Of a stretch of 64,000 nucleotides of DNA, positions 26,801 to 37,200 are shown in pieces. The stretch spans positions 312,501-376,500 of the forward strand of contig OY855912.1 in NCBI GenBank assembly GCA_963693305.1, read 5' to 3'. Under the pieces are notes generated by a model that did no database searches, had not been told where the DNA came from, and saw nothing but the letters and a program-made list of their open reading frames with translations. The stretch's first letter is position 1. Every line of letters begins with the position of its first letter. Origin of the DNA: Meandrina meandrites. Lineage: Eukaryota > Cnidaria > Anthozoa > Scleractinia > Meandrinidae. The position numbers were made by a program, and so were the translations under genes.

Positions 26801-27788
26801 GTGCACTATACACGGTACACTGTACTCTGTGTGCTGTGCACTATACACGGTACACTGTACGCTGTGCACTGTGCACTATACACGGTACACTGTACTCTCT
26901 GCACTGTGCACTATACACAGTACACTGTACTCTGCACTATACACGGTACACTGTACTCTATGCCCGGTGCACTTTACACGGTACACTGTACTCTGTGCAC
27001 TATACACGGTACTCTGTACTCTGTGCACTGTGCACTGTGCACTATACACGGTACACTGTACTCTGTGTGCTGTGCACTATACACGGTACACTGTATGCTG
27101 TGCACTGTGCACTATACACGGTACACTGTACTCTGTGCACTGTGCACTATACACAGTACACTGTACTCTGCACTATACATGGTACACTGTACTCTATGCC
27201 CTGTGCACTAAACACGGTACACTGTACTCTGTGCACTATACACGGTACACTGTACTCTGTGCACTGTGCACTGTGCACTATACACGGCACACTGTACTCT
27301 GTTCACTATACACGGTACACTGTACTCTGTGCACTGTACACCATACACGGTACACAGTACTCTGTGCACTATACACGGTACACTGTACTCTGTGCGCCGT
27401 GCACTATACACGGTACACTGTACTCTGTGCACTGTGCACTGTGCACTATACACGGTACACTGTACTCTGTGCACTGTGCACTGTGCACTGTGCACTATAC
27501 ACGGTACACTGTACTCTGTGCACTGTGCACTATACACGGTACACTGTACTCTGTGCACTGTGCACTATACACGATACACTGGACTCAGTGCACTGTGCAC
27601 TATGCACGGTACACTGTACTCTGTGCACTGTGCACTATACACGGTACACTCTACTCTGTGCACTATACACGGTACACTGTACTCTGTGCACTATACACGG
27701 TACACTGTACTCTGTGCACTGTGCACTGTGCACTATACACGGTACACTGTACTCTGTGCACTGTGCACTATACACGGTATAGTAGTAT
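14807..27788 (+). repeat. Heptamer-built satellite, main segment
   Basis: Roughly 13 kb of 28/35/42-bp units, nearly all multiples of 7 bp. The plus strand has almost no TAA, TAG or TGA in any frame, so ORFs up to 1,240 codons appear; the minus strand meets a TAG about once per unit. TATA-rich blocks containing several GTATATAC palindromes lie at about 16,554-16,601, 17,749-17,798, 20,078-20,126 and 25,060-25,109, and a split one ends at 27,788. Longer stretches recur almost unchanged (for example about 16,200-17,300 and 17,400-18,480), so higher-order repetition of roughly 1.2 kb is present. No gene is supported. Confidence 0.93.
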
Positions 27789-28032
27789 TTATGCCGAGAG
27801 CGGCGCTTATTTCAATAATAAACCTAGTGCACCAAGGACTAGAATGAAATGCTTATAATCGCGGTCGTGCATGCGGCCAGAAAAACACTGAATCACGTAG
27901 ACACTAGTGTGGATTAATTTGGCCACTCACGTGGCGTTTATTTCAAAACGTTCAAATGCTAAGGTGTCAAATTAATCAATTAAACATCGCTATATTTGAT
28001 TCAGTGAATAAAGTTGGGGCGAAAAACAGCCA
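27789..28032 (-). repeat. Element 1 split direct repeat B2
   Basis: A 244-bp copy of B1 at 28,322-28,565. It differs from B1 by T/C in the CCTAG(T/C)GCACC segment and by T/G in CACG(T/G)AGAC. It begins TTATGCC at the satellite junction. A 58-bp unique spacer (28,033-28,090) separates it from A2. Confidence 0.92.
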
Positions 28033-28090
28033 GCCAAGTAAGAGGTAGCAAGAGCAGAGGAGGAGCTCAGGGGATGGTGGAGGGCCGACG

Positions 28091-28321
28091 AAAGAAACTG
28101 AAAATACCCTTTGAAAGCTAAACAGCTATCACTATCGGCGTTGGCAGAAAAAGGGGCGAGTAATAGCAGAGCTCACGAATTTAAACCTTGCTCTGCGTGT
28201 GGTGACTCGCCCATAATCGTTATGGCTATCTACCTCTGCAGCTTGTACCGTAAGATAAGATAAGATAAGGCCCCGCCCCAGCATAAAACCCATTATCGCC
28301 CTTTAGTCAATAAAGGGCCAT
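28091..28321 (-). repeat. Element 1 split direct repeat A2
   Basis: A 231-bp copy of A1 (34,040-34,270), apparently identical. It contains four GATAAG-like repeats and ends in a perfect inverted repeat, GCCCTTTA paired with TAAAGGGC, one to two bases before the A2/B1 junction. Confidence 0.92.
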
Positions 28322-28565
28322 TTATGCCGAGAGCGGCGCTTATTTCAATAATAAACCTAGCGCACCAAGGACTAGAATGAAATGCTTATAATCGCGGTCG
28401 TGCATGCGGCCAGAAAAACACTGAATCACGGAGACACTAGTGTGGATTAATTTGGCCACTCACGTGGCGTTTATTTCAAAACGTTCAAATGCTAAGGTGT
28501 CAAATTAATCAATTAAACATCGCTATATTTGATTCAGTGAATAAAGTTGGGGCGAAAAACAGCCA
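28322..28565 (-). repeat. Element 1 split direct repeat B1
   Basis: A 244-bp copy of B2, directly abutting A2. The A2/B1 junction (CCAT then TTATGCC) is the sequence expected at the join of a circular intermediate. Confidence 0.92.
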
Positions 28566-28814
28566 CAAGCCACATCCTGTGGCGAGCCCCAACCCAAGCC
28601 GCAGGCACGCACACACGCACGCAAGCACGCACTATGAAATAGTGCACACTGAGTGCAGAAACGACAAACTATAAAGATACATTTGTAATGTAAAGGCATC
28701 AGAAACACCAGGCCAATCTCTGACATGTCCCTAAAGCCCCTACGAATAACAGCTAGATCTCGGGCTCGGCAAGAGCACGCTTTCTAGCGCTCTAGATTAA
28801 CTTCTCTAGCGTAC

Positions 28815-29160
28815 AATTGATGCCCCAGCCCTTGACTGACAGGCAAACTAACTCTGGAGATGAGCCAAAGTTTGGCTCACGCTATGATTAATAATAGTCA
28901 GAACACTAACTCGAAAAGTAAAATAAGATCTACTAGGCTAAAATTGCCGCCCCAGCCCATGCCTGGAAGGCGAGCGTTGATCTTAGCTACAGCTAACAGC
29001 TGAAGTAGTTCGCTGAAGACCAGGAATAATAATATTACTGCCCCAACCCATGCCTGTAAGGCGAACGTTGATCTTAGCTACCGCTAACAGCTGAGTAGTT
29101 TAATGAAGAATAGAATTAATTATATTATTGCCCCAGCCCCTGACTGAAAGGCAGGCTTAA
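28815..29160 (-). repeat. Imperfect ~95-125-bp tandem repeats in element 1 3' region
   Basis: Four degenerate copies of a segment with GCCCCAGCCC, then an ACTG/CCTG core and AAGGC, start near 28,818, 28,944, 29,037 and 29,128. The middle two also share GTTGATCTTAGCTA and GCTAACAGCTGA. They lie directly after the recombinase stop. Confidence 0.7.
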
Positions 29161-30074
29161 GTCTTAAACACCTCTGAAGGTTGACGAATGTATAGTTTAA
29201 ATGCGTCGGATTTCCAACGGCCAAGGTGGCGAATCTGAGCGTCGGATAAGCCTTTGTCAGCCGCCCAAGATGCGGCGCCGATCCGGAAAGAATAAGATTT
29301 GTATTTGGATGAATCAAGACCACAAAAATTTAGTGCGTGCCGAAGTTGTTTTGTAAAATGGCTAGTTTTAACCGGAGAACCATCGGAAAAGCAGAACAAG
29401 GCGCCCGGAATTGTGCCTCGCATAGCACAGTAACGTTGTAAATAATTCACTGGGCAAAACTCTGCCCCCGATGCGCAGTGCAAAACAATTGCAAAGGGGC
29501 GCCTTTCCGAGTTATGTTTGAAGTCGGTGATGACAATTGTCGCGGCGGTCACGCAATTGTCTTTAAATTGGAAATGAAGGTCTTGAATTTTTACTAAAGG
29601 TTTCAAATTCGCACCCTTGGCCGTGAGTTCGCCTACTCGGAAAAAACCATAGAAGGCCACCACAAACATCGTTCGGTACAACAGCCTTTGATATGCTGAT
29701 GAGTTGGTATGATTTAATGCGAGAACTAATCGTTGCAAAACACTACGTGTTATTGGAAGCCTAACATCTGGTGAAGAGTTTAGCTTACTGTGAGCCGCTA
29801 GAATCTTCTGCACTAAAAATTGTTTAGTCGGATCAGGGAAATTAGCCAACTTGTGAACGTAACTTAACGCGGAGACATATGTCGAGATTGTCGAGGATGC
29901 AAACTTCCTCGATGAGAGATAAGATATAAACAACGCTAAATTATTTACTGAGACCGGAAGGAGCGAGGCACCCGACTCGCAAAATTCGGTGGAAAAATCG
30001 ACATATGTTGACCAAGCTCTTTGGTAAGTCTTACGCGAACCCTCTGTAATGGCTGAGTGCAGAAGGTCGTTCAA
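29157..30074 (-). CDS. Element 1 tyrosine recombinase (integrase), about 305 aa
   Basis: A phage-integrase-fold recombinase that would integrate the circular cDNA. The N-terminal SAM-like DNA-binding region (residues 1-100) is followed by a catalytic domain. Box I Arg is R146 in FFRVGEL. Box II is YSFRIG with R264, then LGRW with W287, and the nucleophile is Y295 in LYIR. The usual first His of HxxR is Tyr (Y261) here, whereas element 2 has His. The frame overlaps the RT/RNase H stop by a few bases and lies at -1 relative to it. The first codon of the ORF is TTG and there is no nearby ATG, so expression by frameshift or reinitiation is likely. The ORF is intact. Confidence 0.9.
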   Translation of the reverse strand: MNDLLHSAITEGSRKTYQRAWSTYVDFSTEFCESGASLLPVSVNNLALFISYLSSRKFASSTISTYVSALSYVHKLANFPDPTKQFLVQKILAAHSKLNSSPDVRLPITRSVLQRLVLALNHTNSSAYQRLLYRTMFVVAFYGFFRVGELTAKGANLKPLVKIQDLHFQFKDNCVTAATIVITDFKHNSERRPFAIVLHCASGAEFCPVNYLQRYCAMRGTIPGALFCFSDGSPVKTSHFTKQLRHALNFCGLDSSKYKSYSFRIGAASWAADKGLSDAQIRHLGRWKSDAFKLYIRQPSEVFKT

Positions 30075-31648
30075 GTGATTTGCCAGTTGTTGGGTAGTAA
30101 GCCCGCCGGAACCGGCGTCGGTTGTTCGTCTGCGTAAGGCGCTAGTGCTCTGAATTTCTCTACCTGTAAGCGAGATAAAGCATCGCTCTCGCGGTTAACG
30201 CAACCCGCGATGTGCTTAGCATGAAACAAAATATTGTATTTAAGAGTGCAGAGAACAAAGTGCCTAAGCAAGGCCATAACTGAACGATCTTTAGAAGTTT
30301 GCTTATTGATTATCTCAACAACTGCCTGATTATCCGAAAAGAAAACAATACATTTGTCACGCATAAGCGGTCCCCAAATCTCAATCGCCAGGACAATCGG
30401 AAATAACTCTAAGATAGTAATATTGAAATTTTTCCAAGCGGCCGGCCACTCTCCAAAACACCAATGTTTGCCAAATACTGCGGCGTAACCCAAGGAACCC
30501 GCCGCGTCCGTAAATAAATTGAGGTGTTGGGAAGTGGCCCATCGCGAACCGAGGAAAAAAGATTTGCCATTGTACACGCTCAAAAATTCCCGCCATACGT
30601 TGAGATCGTGTTTACATTCCTTGGTTAATCTAACGTGATGTGTGGGTTTCCGAATACCTTTAGTCAAGTCTATCAAACGGCGAAGAAAAGCACGCCCGGG
30701 AACCACAACACAGCAGGCAAAATTGAGAAGCCCTATTAAAGATTGCAGCTCTTTCAGCGTGACGCTTTTACGAGAGCAGAAATCCGCCAACTGGGCACGG
30801 CATTTGGCAAGCTTGTCCTCCGGAAGACGAGCCTCCATCAATTCCGTATCTAAGGTGATCCCTGCGAATTGCAGGGCATTGGTGGGGCCCATAGTTTTCT
30901 CATCGGCTATAGGAACACCTATACGACGGCACAAGCAAAGAAAATTATCTAGATCTACCTGACATTTCGCCTCGGAAGGCCGAATAAATAAGAAGTCATC
31001 TAAAATATGGATGACCGACGACGCGTGCAATTTATTTTTAGCGATCCACTCTAACGCAGTGCTGAATGTTTCAAATATATTACAGGATGACGAGCATCCC
31101 GTTGGAAGGCATTTGTCAAAGTAGAATTTCCCCTGCCATTCCATCCCGAGCAATGGAAAATCGCGGGTTGCTACGGGAATGATACGAAAAGCGGATTTTA
31201 TGTCTGTCTTAGCCAGAAAACAGCCTCGTCCTATAGCTTTAATGAGCCGAACAGCATCATCGATAGTTGCATATCTTACGGTGGCTAACTCTTTAGGAAT
31301 ACCATCATTAACAGATAAGCCCTCCGGGTAAGACAAATGATGAATTAACCTAAATTCTCCTGGCAACTTTTTGGGGACGATGCCTAGGGGCGATACCCTG
31401 AAAGTTTCAAAGGGAGGCGTATCAAACGGACCTACAATTCTGCCCGCTGTGAGCTCTTTTGACAACTTATCATTCACGCTAGTAGGATTGTCCATGGCGC
31501 TCTTCAGATTTGGGGATCGGATTGCAAGGAGAGAACCAAAATATCGTATTGAGAAACCGTGAATAAAACCGTGTATAAGATAGTCCGAAGTTACGTTGTT
31601 ATAACCCTTAAGGTAAAATGCGAGACGGTCGGGCCTTACCGGCGTTGG
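30071..31648 (-). CDS. Element 1 reverse transcriptase/RNase H
   Basis: Copies element RNA into DNA. The open frame extends back to 32,053 (660 codons), but the first ~135 codons overlap gag in another frame and are probably untranslated shadow. Homology to element 2 starts at PTPV near 31,648. With ORF numbering, RT motif A is AKTDIKSAF (D284), motif B LPTGCSSS (317-323), and motif C HILDDF (D352, D353), with Leu in place of the usual Tyr. RNase H follows: FTDAAG (D516), LELFP (E549), FSDNQA (D574) and ESDALSR (D624). No protease, methyltransferase or integrase of DDE type is present. The frame is +1 relative to gag with no usable ATG at the overlap. The ORF is intact. Confidence 0.93.
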   Translation of the reverse strand, partial: PTPVRPDRLAFYLKGYNNVTSDYLIHGFIHGFSIRYFGSLLAIRSPNLKSAMDNPTSVNDKLSKELTAGRIVGPFDTPPFETFRVSPLGIVPKKLPGEFRLIHHLSYPEGLSVNDGIPKELATVRYATIDDAVRLIKAIGRGCFLAKTDIKSAFRIIPVATRDFPLLGMEWQGKFYFDKCLPTGCSSSCNIFETFSTALEWIAKNKLHASSVIHILDDFLFIRPSEAKCQVDLDNFLCLCRRIGVPIADEKTMGPTNALQFAGITLDTELMEARLPEDKLAKCRAQLADFCSRKSVTLKELQSLIGLLNFACCVVVPGRAFLRRLIDLTKGIRKPTHHVRLTKECKHDLNVWREFLSVYNGKSFFLGSRWATSQHLNLFTDAAGSLGYAAVFGKHWCFGEWPAAWKNFNITILELFPIVLAIEIWGPLMRDKCIVFFSDNQAVVEIINKQTSKDRSVMALLRHFVLCTLKYNILFHAKHIAGCVNRESDALSRLQVEKFRALAPYADEQPTPVPAGLLPNNWQIT

Positions 31649-32720
31649 CCCGCGGCTCAACAACCGATGCTCGTCCCTGACTGTCACTCCCAGAGGGCAT
31701 GCTGGAGGCTGCGTTGCTTGTATTATTGTTCGGTCTGTTCGCGCTGCATTGGCTTGCGGGATGGACTGCCCCGCACTTGAAGCAAGAGTGTTTGAAATTG
31801 CAGCCTCTGCAGAACTGGCCGGAATGAAATCTCCAACACACCCCTTTTGGAAAGGACTGAAAGGGACGCTGGTTGGGCCGCCTTGTACGAAAATCATAGT
31901 TCGAGTTTTGGCGTGAGGTGGTGAGGGAGCTATGCATGGCCTGGTGCCATAATTCCCAAGCCACGTTATCCCATGGGTATTTTTCTGGTTTAGACTGGCG
32001 AAGAAATCGGAACTGCTCGTCATAATAACGCCAGTTACCTGATTTTGCTGCAATGTCCCTGACCACCTCGCAATACTTCATCAGAGAACTTATCGCATTA
32101 GGAACCTTAATTGTATAAACAGCTACAAACACATTAAATGCAGTCACCCATTGGTCGATGGATAAGCTACGCCGTTTTGGCTTAACGTGCTCAAGGCAAA
32201 GACTTGGGTGATCATGGTCATTTGTGACAGATAGCCGATATTTGGACTCGTCCGGTGAGACAGTTAGGAGAGACCCGAAATCAACATATTCGTTTGCCCA
32301 TATCTTTGCCTTGATACGATCCGAAACGCGAGACTCGAGGTCAAAAGTGACACTAGAAAACGTGCCGTCCGGTTTCTCGGACTCAAAGGTTAGCCTACCC
32401 GCAGCTACGCTTTTCGTCAGATCTGCAATCTCTTTTGAAGCGGCATCTTCCACCACGCTGGGCTGCGACGTGGACTGATTACTTGGTCGCTGTTCGCCAA
32501 CTGCGGGTGAGACGTTGAGAGTGCCGATGCCGGCCGACTGTAAGGCCCCAGAAATCGCGCTTGATATCAATTCACTCAGTGCGGTGGGGCTGAACTGTGG
32601 TGTGGACGTCGTGCTGTTAGGCAGGGACGCAAACTCACCCTCTGATCGGCGCTGTTTCGCCGATTTCGCTGTTGTGGAGCTTTTTGCCGCCTGGCGCTTA
32701 GAGGCTCGTTTAGGAGGCAT
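31608..32720 (-). CDS. Element 1 gag-like nucleocapsid protein, 370 aa
   Basis: Starts at a true ATG (32,720-32,718) with a Lys/Arg-rich N-terminus that could serve as nuclear localisation signal. Residues 130-260 form a conserved block shared with element 2, including SDRIKAKIWANEYVDFGSLL and WRYYDE. A Cys/His cluster follows at residues 295-325 (CWRF, CRGC, HSCFKCG, HP, C), the zinc-binding arrangement usual in DIRS/Ngaro gag-like proteins. It presumably packages element RNA. Its 3' end overlaps the RT frame by about 40 bp of conserved coding sequence. Confidence 0.88.
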   Translation of the reverse strand: MPPKRASKRQAAKSSTTAKSAKQRRSEGEFASLPNSTTSTPQFSPTALSELISSAISGALQSAGIGTLNVSPAVGEQRPSNQSTSQPSVVEDAASKEIADLTKSVAAGRLTFESEKPDGTFSSVTFDLESRVSDRIKAKIWANEYVDFGSLLTVSPDESKYRLSVTNDHDHPSLCLEHVKPKRRSLSIDQWVTAFNVFVAVYTIKVPNAISSLMKYCEVVRDIAAKSGNWRYYDEQFRFLRQSKPEKYPWDNVAWELWHQAMHSSLTTSRQNSNYDFRTRRPNQRPFQSFPKGVCWRFHSGQFCRGCNFKHSCFKCGAVHPASQCSANRPNNNTSNAASSMPSGSDSQGRASVVEPRANAGKARPSRILP

Positions 32721-32881
32721 GCTTATGAAAAATTGAAATTGTATTACCCAAACGTATATCAGATTAAAACGCTGTGAAGCTCAAAATTAGTGGGTGTACT
32801 CCCTTTTTCCTAGCAGGCTGGAAACACTTCAGCCAATGAGCCAAGGGCAATTAATAATTATGAAATCAACTGGCACAAACA

Positions 32882-33228
32882 AATCCGAGACATTCAGTAA
32901 AGGCTTACGTAACAGCCAACGAATGTCAAGTACACGTACAGAGCAGGCAACATGACAAAAACCAACCATCCGAGACATTTCAAAAAGGACAGTTGTCCTA
33001 TAATGGCCTGGGTGTGTTGGGCACACTAATGCAGTTAAACAATAGCCGCCAGGTGATAACACACTAATTACGCCATAAATGTCAAGTGCAATACTGCAAA
33101 AACAATCCGAGACATTTCAAAAGGACTATTGTCCCATAATGGCCTAAGTGTGTTGGGCACACTACTGCAGTATAACAATAGCCGCCAGGTGATAACACAC
33201 TAATTACGCCATAAATGTCAAGTGCAAG
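32882..33228 (-). repeat. 137-bp tandem repeats between SGNH and gag ORFs of element 1
   Basis: Two close copies start at 32,968 and 33,105 (both ATCCGAGACATTTC), sharing GCCGCCAGGTGATAACACAC and ATAAATGTCAAGTGCAA. A degenerate third copy begins near 32,882. They occupy the non-coding gap between the first two ORFs. Confidence 0.8.
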
Positions 33229-33343
33229 TAATTACAAATTCCAATATAGCCTGCGAAATTTGTATATATGATGCATGTTGTAAATATTTTGCGATACCGC
33301 CGTTAAAAGATCAAAATGGCTACGTGGCCTTTGGCAATTGCAT

Positions 33344-33925
33344 TTAAACGGCGGACACACCCACTAACTTTACAGACTTCAAAATAGCCCCTCGAATACT
33401 ACGCATAAATTTATAGTAGCCTAAATTGTTTAGATGGACCCCATCAGATAAATAAAGGTCTCGTTTGCAGTTCCAGAAACCTCTGTGACGCCAGTAATAA
33501 CAAAAGGGCAACTGCTCGAGCACTACCTTAAGATATCGGTGGAGTTTGCCCACCTTGCAATTGTACTCCTCCGAGTCCGGCGTACGTCGCCGCAATACCT
33601 GCCCTACTACGATAAATTCGACGGAACATACACTGTGAAGATCGCGAACTAATTTTTCTAGCTCTGAACCAACAGTTTCAGGCGCGACCTTGACGAGATC
33701 ATTGGAGCCAAGCTCCAAAATAATGATCTTGGGGGCGATTTGGCGAACGACTTGAAAGTCAAACTTACGGAATTTCTCAATTGTGCGGCCCCCCACGCCA
33801 TGAAAATGAATATCCGCAATATCGCTAAGACTGTTAAACGCATGCATGTGCCGCTTCTTCTGCACAAACGCCTCAAGTCGGTGAACGAATGAGTGCCCAA
33901 TTATTAACACGCGATGTTTAGCCAT
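33344..33925 (-). CDS. Element 1 SGNH-family hydrolase, 193 aa
   Basis: A complete SGNH/GDSL-type esterase-like domain. Block I is LIIGHSF (nucleophile S12), block II GVGGRT (G45), block III ELGSND (N75), block V DGVHLN (D161, H164), so the whole catalytic set is present. It starts at a true ATG and is the first ORF of the element, 115 bp downstream of A1. SGNH-type ORFs have been reported in some Ngaro-group elements; their role in retrotransposition is unknown. Substrate cannot be inferred. No signal peptide is seen, so the protein is probably cytosolic. Confidence 0.88.
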   Translation of the reverse strand: MAKHRVLIIGHSFVHRLEAFVQKKRHMHAFNSLSDIADIHFHGVGGRTIEKFRKFDFQVVRQIAPKIIILELGSNDLVKVAPETVGSELEKLVRDLHSVCSVEFIVVGQVLRRRTPDSEEYNCKVGKLHRYLKVVLEQLPFCYYWRHRGFWNCKRDLYLSDGVHLNNLGYYKFMRSIRGAILKSVKLVGVSAV

Positions 33926-34039
33926 AGATGTAGAAATTGAGAGGGCACTAACGGCAACTTGAAACGAAGCTGAACAATAGCCAAAATGGAAAAGGAAAAA
34001 ATAATATGAATAAAGGTAAGCACTTGCCTGATACCGACC

Positions 34040-34270
34040 AAAGAAACTGAAAATACCCTTTGAAAGCTAAACAGCTATCACTATCGGCGTTGGCAGAAAA
34101 AGGGGCGAGTAATAGCAGAGCTCACGAATTTAAACCTTGCTCTGCGTGTGGTGACTCGCCCATAATCGTTATGGCTATCTACCTCTGCAGCTTGTACCGT
34201 AAGATAAGATAAGATAAGGCCCCGCCCCAGCATAAAACCCATTATCGCCCTTTAGTCAATAAAGGGCCAT
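34040..34270 (-). repeat. Element 1 split direct repeat A1 (5' end)
   Basis: The 231-bp 5' terminal repeat of element 1. On the minus strand it contains a TTATC-rich run, a GGGGCGGGG box and the terminal inverted repeat GCCCTTTA/TAAAGGGC. It presumably includes the element promoter. It ends CCAT against satellite ATACGG. Confidence 0.9.
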
Positions 34271-37200
34271 ATACGGTATATACACGGTATATACACGGTA
34301 TATACACTGTACTCTGTGCGCTGTGCACTATACACGGTACACTGTACTCTGTGCACTGTGCACTGTGCACTATACACGGTACACTGTACTCTGTGCACTG
34401 TGCACTATACACGGTACACTGTACTCTGTTCACTGTGCACTATACACGGTACACTGGACTCAGTGCACTGTGCTCTATACACGGTACACTGTACTCTGTG
34501 CACTGTGCACTATACACGGTACACTGTACTCTGTGCACTAAACACGGTACACTGTACTCTTTGCACTATACACGGTACACTGTACTCTGTGCACTATACA
34601 CGGTACACTGTACTCTCTGCACTGTGCACTATGCACGGTACACTGTACTCTGTGCACTGTGCACTATACACGGTACACTCTACTCTGTGCACTATACACG
34701 GTACACTGTACTCTGTGCACTATACACCATACACGGTACAGAGTACTCTGTGCACTATACACGGTACACTGTACTCTGTGCGCTGTGCACTATACATGGT
34801 ACACTGTACTCTGTGCACTGTGCACTATACACGGTACACTGTACTCTGTGCACTGTGCACTGTGCACTATACACGGTACACTGTACTCTGTGCACTGTGC
34901 ACTATACACGGTACACTGGACTCAGTGCAATGTGCACTTTGCACGGTACACTGTACTCTGTGCACTGTGCACTATACACGGTACACTCTACTCTGTGCAC
35001 TATACACGGTACACTGTACTCTGTGCACTATACACGGTACACTGTACTCTGTGCACTGTGCACTGTGCACTATACACGGTACACTGTACTCTGTGCACTG
35101 TGCACTATACACGGTATAGTAGTATATACGGTATATACACGGTATATACATGGTATATACACTCTACTCTGTGCGCTGTGCACTATACACGGTACACTGT
35201 ACTCTGTGCACTGTGCACTGTGCACTGTGCACTATACACGGTACACTGTACTCTGTGCACTGTGCACTATACACGGTACACTGTACCCTGTGCACTGTGT
35301 ACTATACACGGTACACTGTACTCTGTGCACTGTGCACTATACACGGTACACTGGACTCTGTGCACTGTGCACTATACACGGTACACTGGACTCAGTGCAC
35401 TGTGCTCTATACACGGTACACTGTACTCTGTGCACTGTGCACTATACACGGTACACTGTACTCTGTGCACTATACACGGTACACTGTACTCTTTGCACTA
35501 TACACGGTACACTGTACTCTGTGCACTATACACGGTACACTGTACTCTCTGCACTGTGCACTATGCATGGTACACTGTACTCTGTGCACTGTGCACTATA
35601 CACGGTACACTCTACTCTGTGCACTATACACGGTACACTGTACTCTGTGCACTATACACGGTACACTGTACTCTGTGCACTATAAACGGTACACTGTACT
35701 CTGTGCACTGTGCACCATACACGGTACACTGTGTACTCTTTGCACTGTGCACTATACACGGTACACTGTACTCTGTGCACTGTACACCATACACGGTACA
35801 CAGTACTCTGTGCACTATACACGGTACACTGTACTCTATGCCCTGTGCACTAAACACAGTACACTGTACTCTGTGCACTGTGCACTATACACGGTACACT
35901 GTACCCTGTGCACTGTGAACTATACACGGTACACTGTACTCTGTGCACTGTGCACTATACACGGTACACTGTACTCTGTGCACTATACACGGCACACTGT
36001 ACTCTGTTCACTATACACGGTACACTGTACTCTGTGCACTGTACACCATACACGGTACACAGTACTCTGTACACTATACACGGTACACTGTACTCTGTGC
36101 ACTGTGCACTATACACGGTACACTGTACCCTGTGCACTGTGTACTATACACGGTACACTGTACTCTGTGCACTGTCCACTATACACGGTACACTGTACTC
36201 TGTGCACTATACACGGCACACTGTACTCTGTTCACTATACACGGTACACTGTACTCTGTGCACTGTACACCATACACGGTACAAAGTACTCTGTGCACTA
36301 TACACGGTACACTGTACTCTGTGCGCTTTGCACTATACACGGTACACTGTACTCTGTGCACTGTGCACTGTGCACTATACACGGTACACTGTACTCTGTG
36401 CACTGTGCACTATACACGGTACACTGTACTCTGTGCACTGTGCACTGTTTTCTAATACACGGTACACTGTACTCTGTGCACTATACACAGTACACTGTAC
36501 TCTGTGCACTGTGCACTATAAACGGTACACTGTACTCTGTGCACTATACACGGTACACTGTACTCTGTCCACTGTGTACTATACACGGTACACTGTACTC
36601 TGTTCACTATACATGGTACACTGTGCAGTGTGCACTATACACGGTACACTGTACTCTATGCACTGTCCACTATACACAGTACCCTGTACTCTGTGCACTA
36701 TCCACGGTACCCTGTACTCTGTGCCCTGTGCACTATACAGGGTACACTGTACTCTGTGCACTGTACACCATACACGGTACACAGTACTCTGTGCACTATA
36801 CACGGTACACTCTACTCTATGCCCTGTGCACTAAACACGGTACACTGTACTCTGTGCACCGTGCACTATACACGGTACACTGTACTCTGTGCACTGTGCA
36901 CTATACACGGTGCACTGTACTCTGTGCACTGTGCACTATACACGGTACACTGTACTCTGTGTGCTGCGCACTATACACGGTACACTGTACGCTGTGCACT
37001 GTGCACTATACACGGTACACTGTACTCTGTGGACTGTGCACTATACACAGTACACTGTACTCTGCACTTTACACGGTACACTGTACTATATGCCATGTGC
37101 ACTAAACATGGTACACTGTACTCTGTGCACTGTGCACTATACACGGTACACTGTACTCTGTGCACTGTGCACTATACACGGTACACTGTACTCTGTGCAC

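Larger units (their letters stand above)
27789..34270 (-). mobile_element. Element 1: Ngaro/DIRS-type tyrosine-recombinase retrotransposon with SGNH hydrolase
   Basis: A 6,482-bp element on the minus strand with split direct repeats: A1 (34,270-34,040), ORFs, then B1 (28,565-28,322), A2 (28,321-28,091) and B2 (28,032-27,789). A1 and A2 are each 231 bp and appear identical. B1 and B2 are each 244 bp with two differences. The ORFs are an SGNH hydrolase, a gag-like protein, reverse transcriptase/RNase H and a tyrosine recombinase. No methyltransferase domain is seen, which fits Ngaro better than DIRS or PAT. It splits GTATATAC in a satellite TATA block without a clear target duplication beyond a shared AT, as expected for recombinase integration. 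The 28,566-28,814 stretch is 3' non-coding DNA where I see no gene. Confidence 0.92.

Noticed and set aside
24060..27782. ORF of 1,240 codons, and dozens like it across 10,433-42,612
   Set aside because: Produced by a satellite whose word set contains no stop on one strand. All three frames are open, periodicity follows the 28/35/42-bp units, and start codons are incidental.
14807..27788. Telomeric repeat or host tRNA/rRNA array
   Set aside because: The words do not resemble TTAGGG-type telomere repeats, and no cloverleaf or rRNA signature is visible.
28489..28674. 61-codon ORF in element 1 B1 and its flank
   Set aside because: It starts within the terminal repeat, has low-complexity His/Thr content, and no homologue in element 2.
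31648..32053. N-terminal 135-codon extension of the element 1 RT ORF
   Set aside because: It lies over gag in another frame and has no counterpart in element 2, so it is an overlapping open frame and not protein.
27789..34270. LTR retrotransposon
   Set aside because: No flanking LTRs, no TG/CA ends, no DDE integrase and no target duplication. Split repeats plus tyrosine recombinase identify a YR retroelement.
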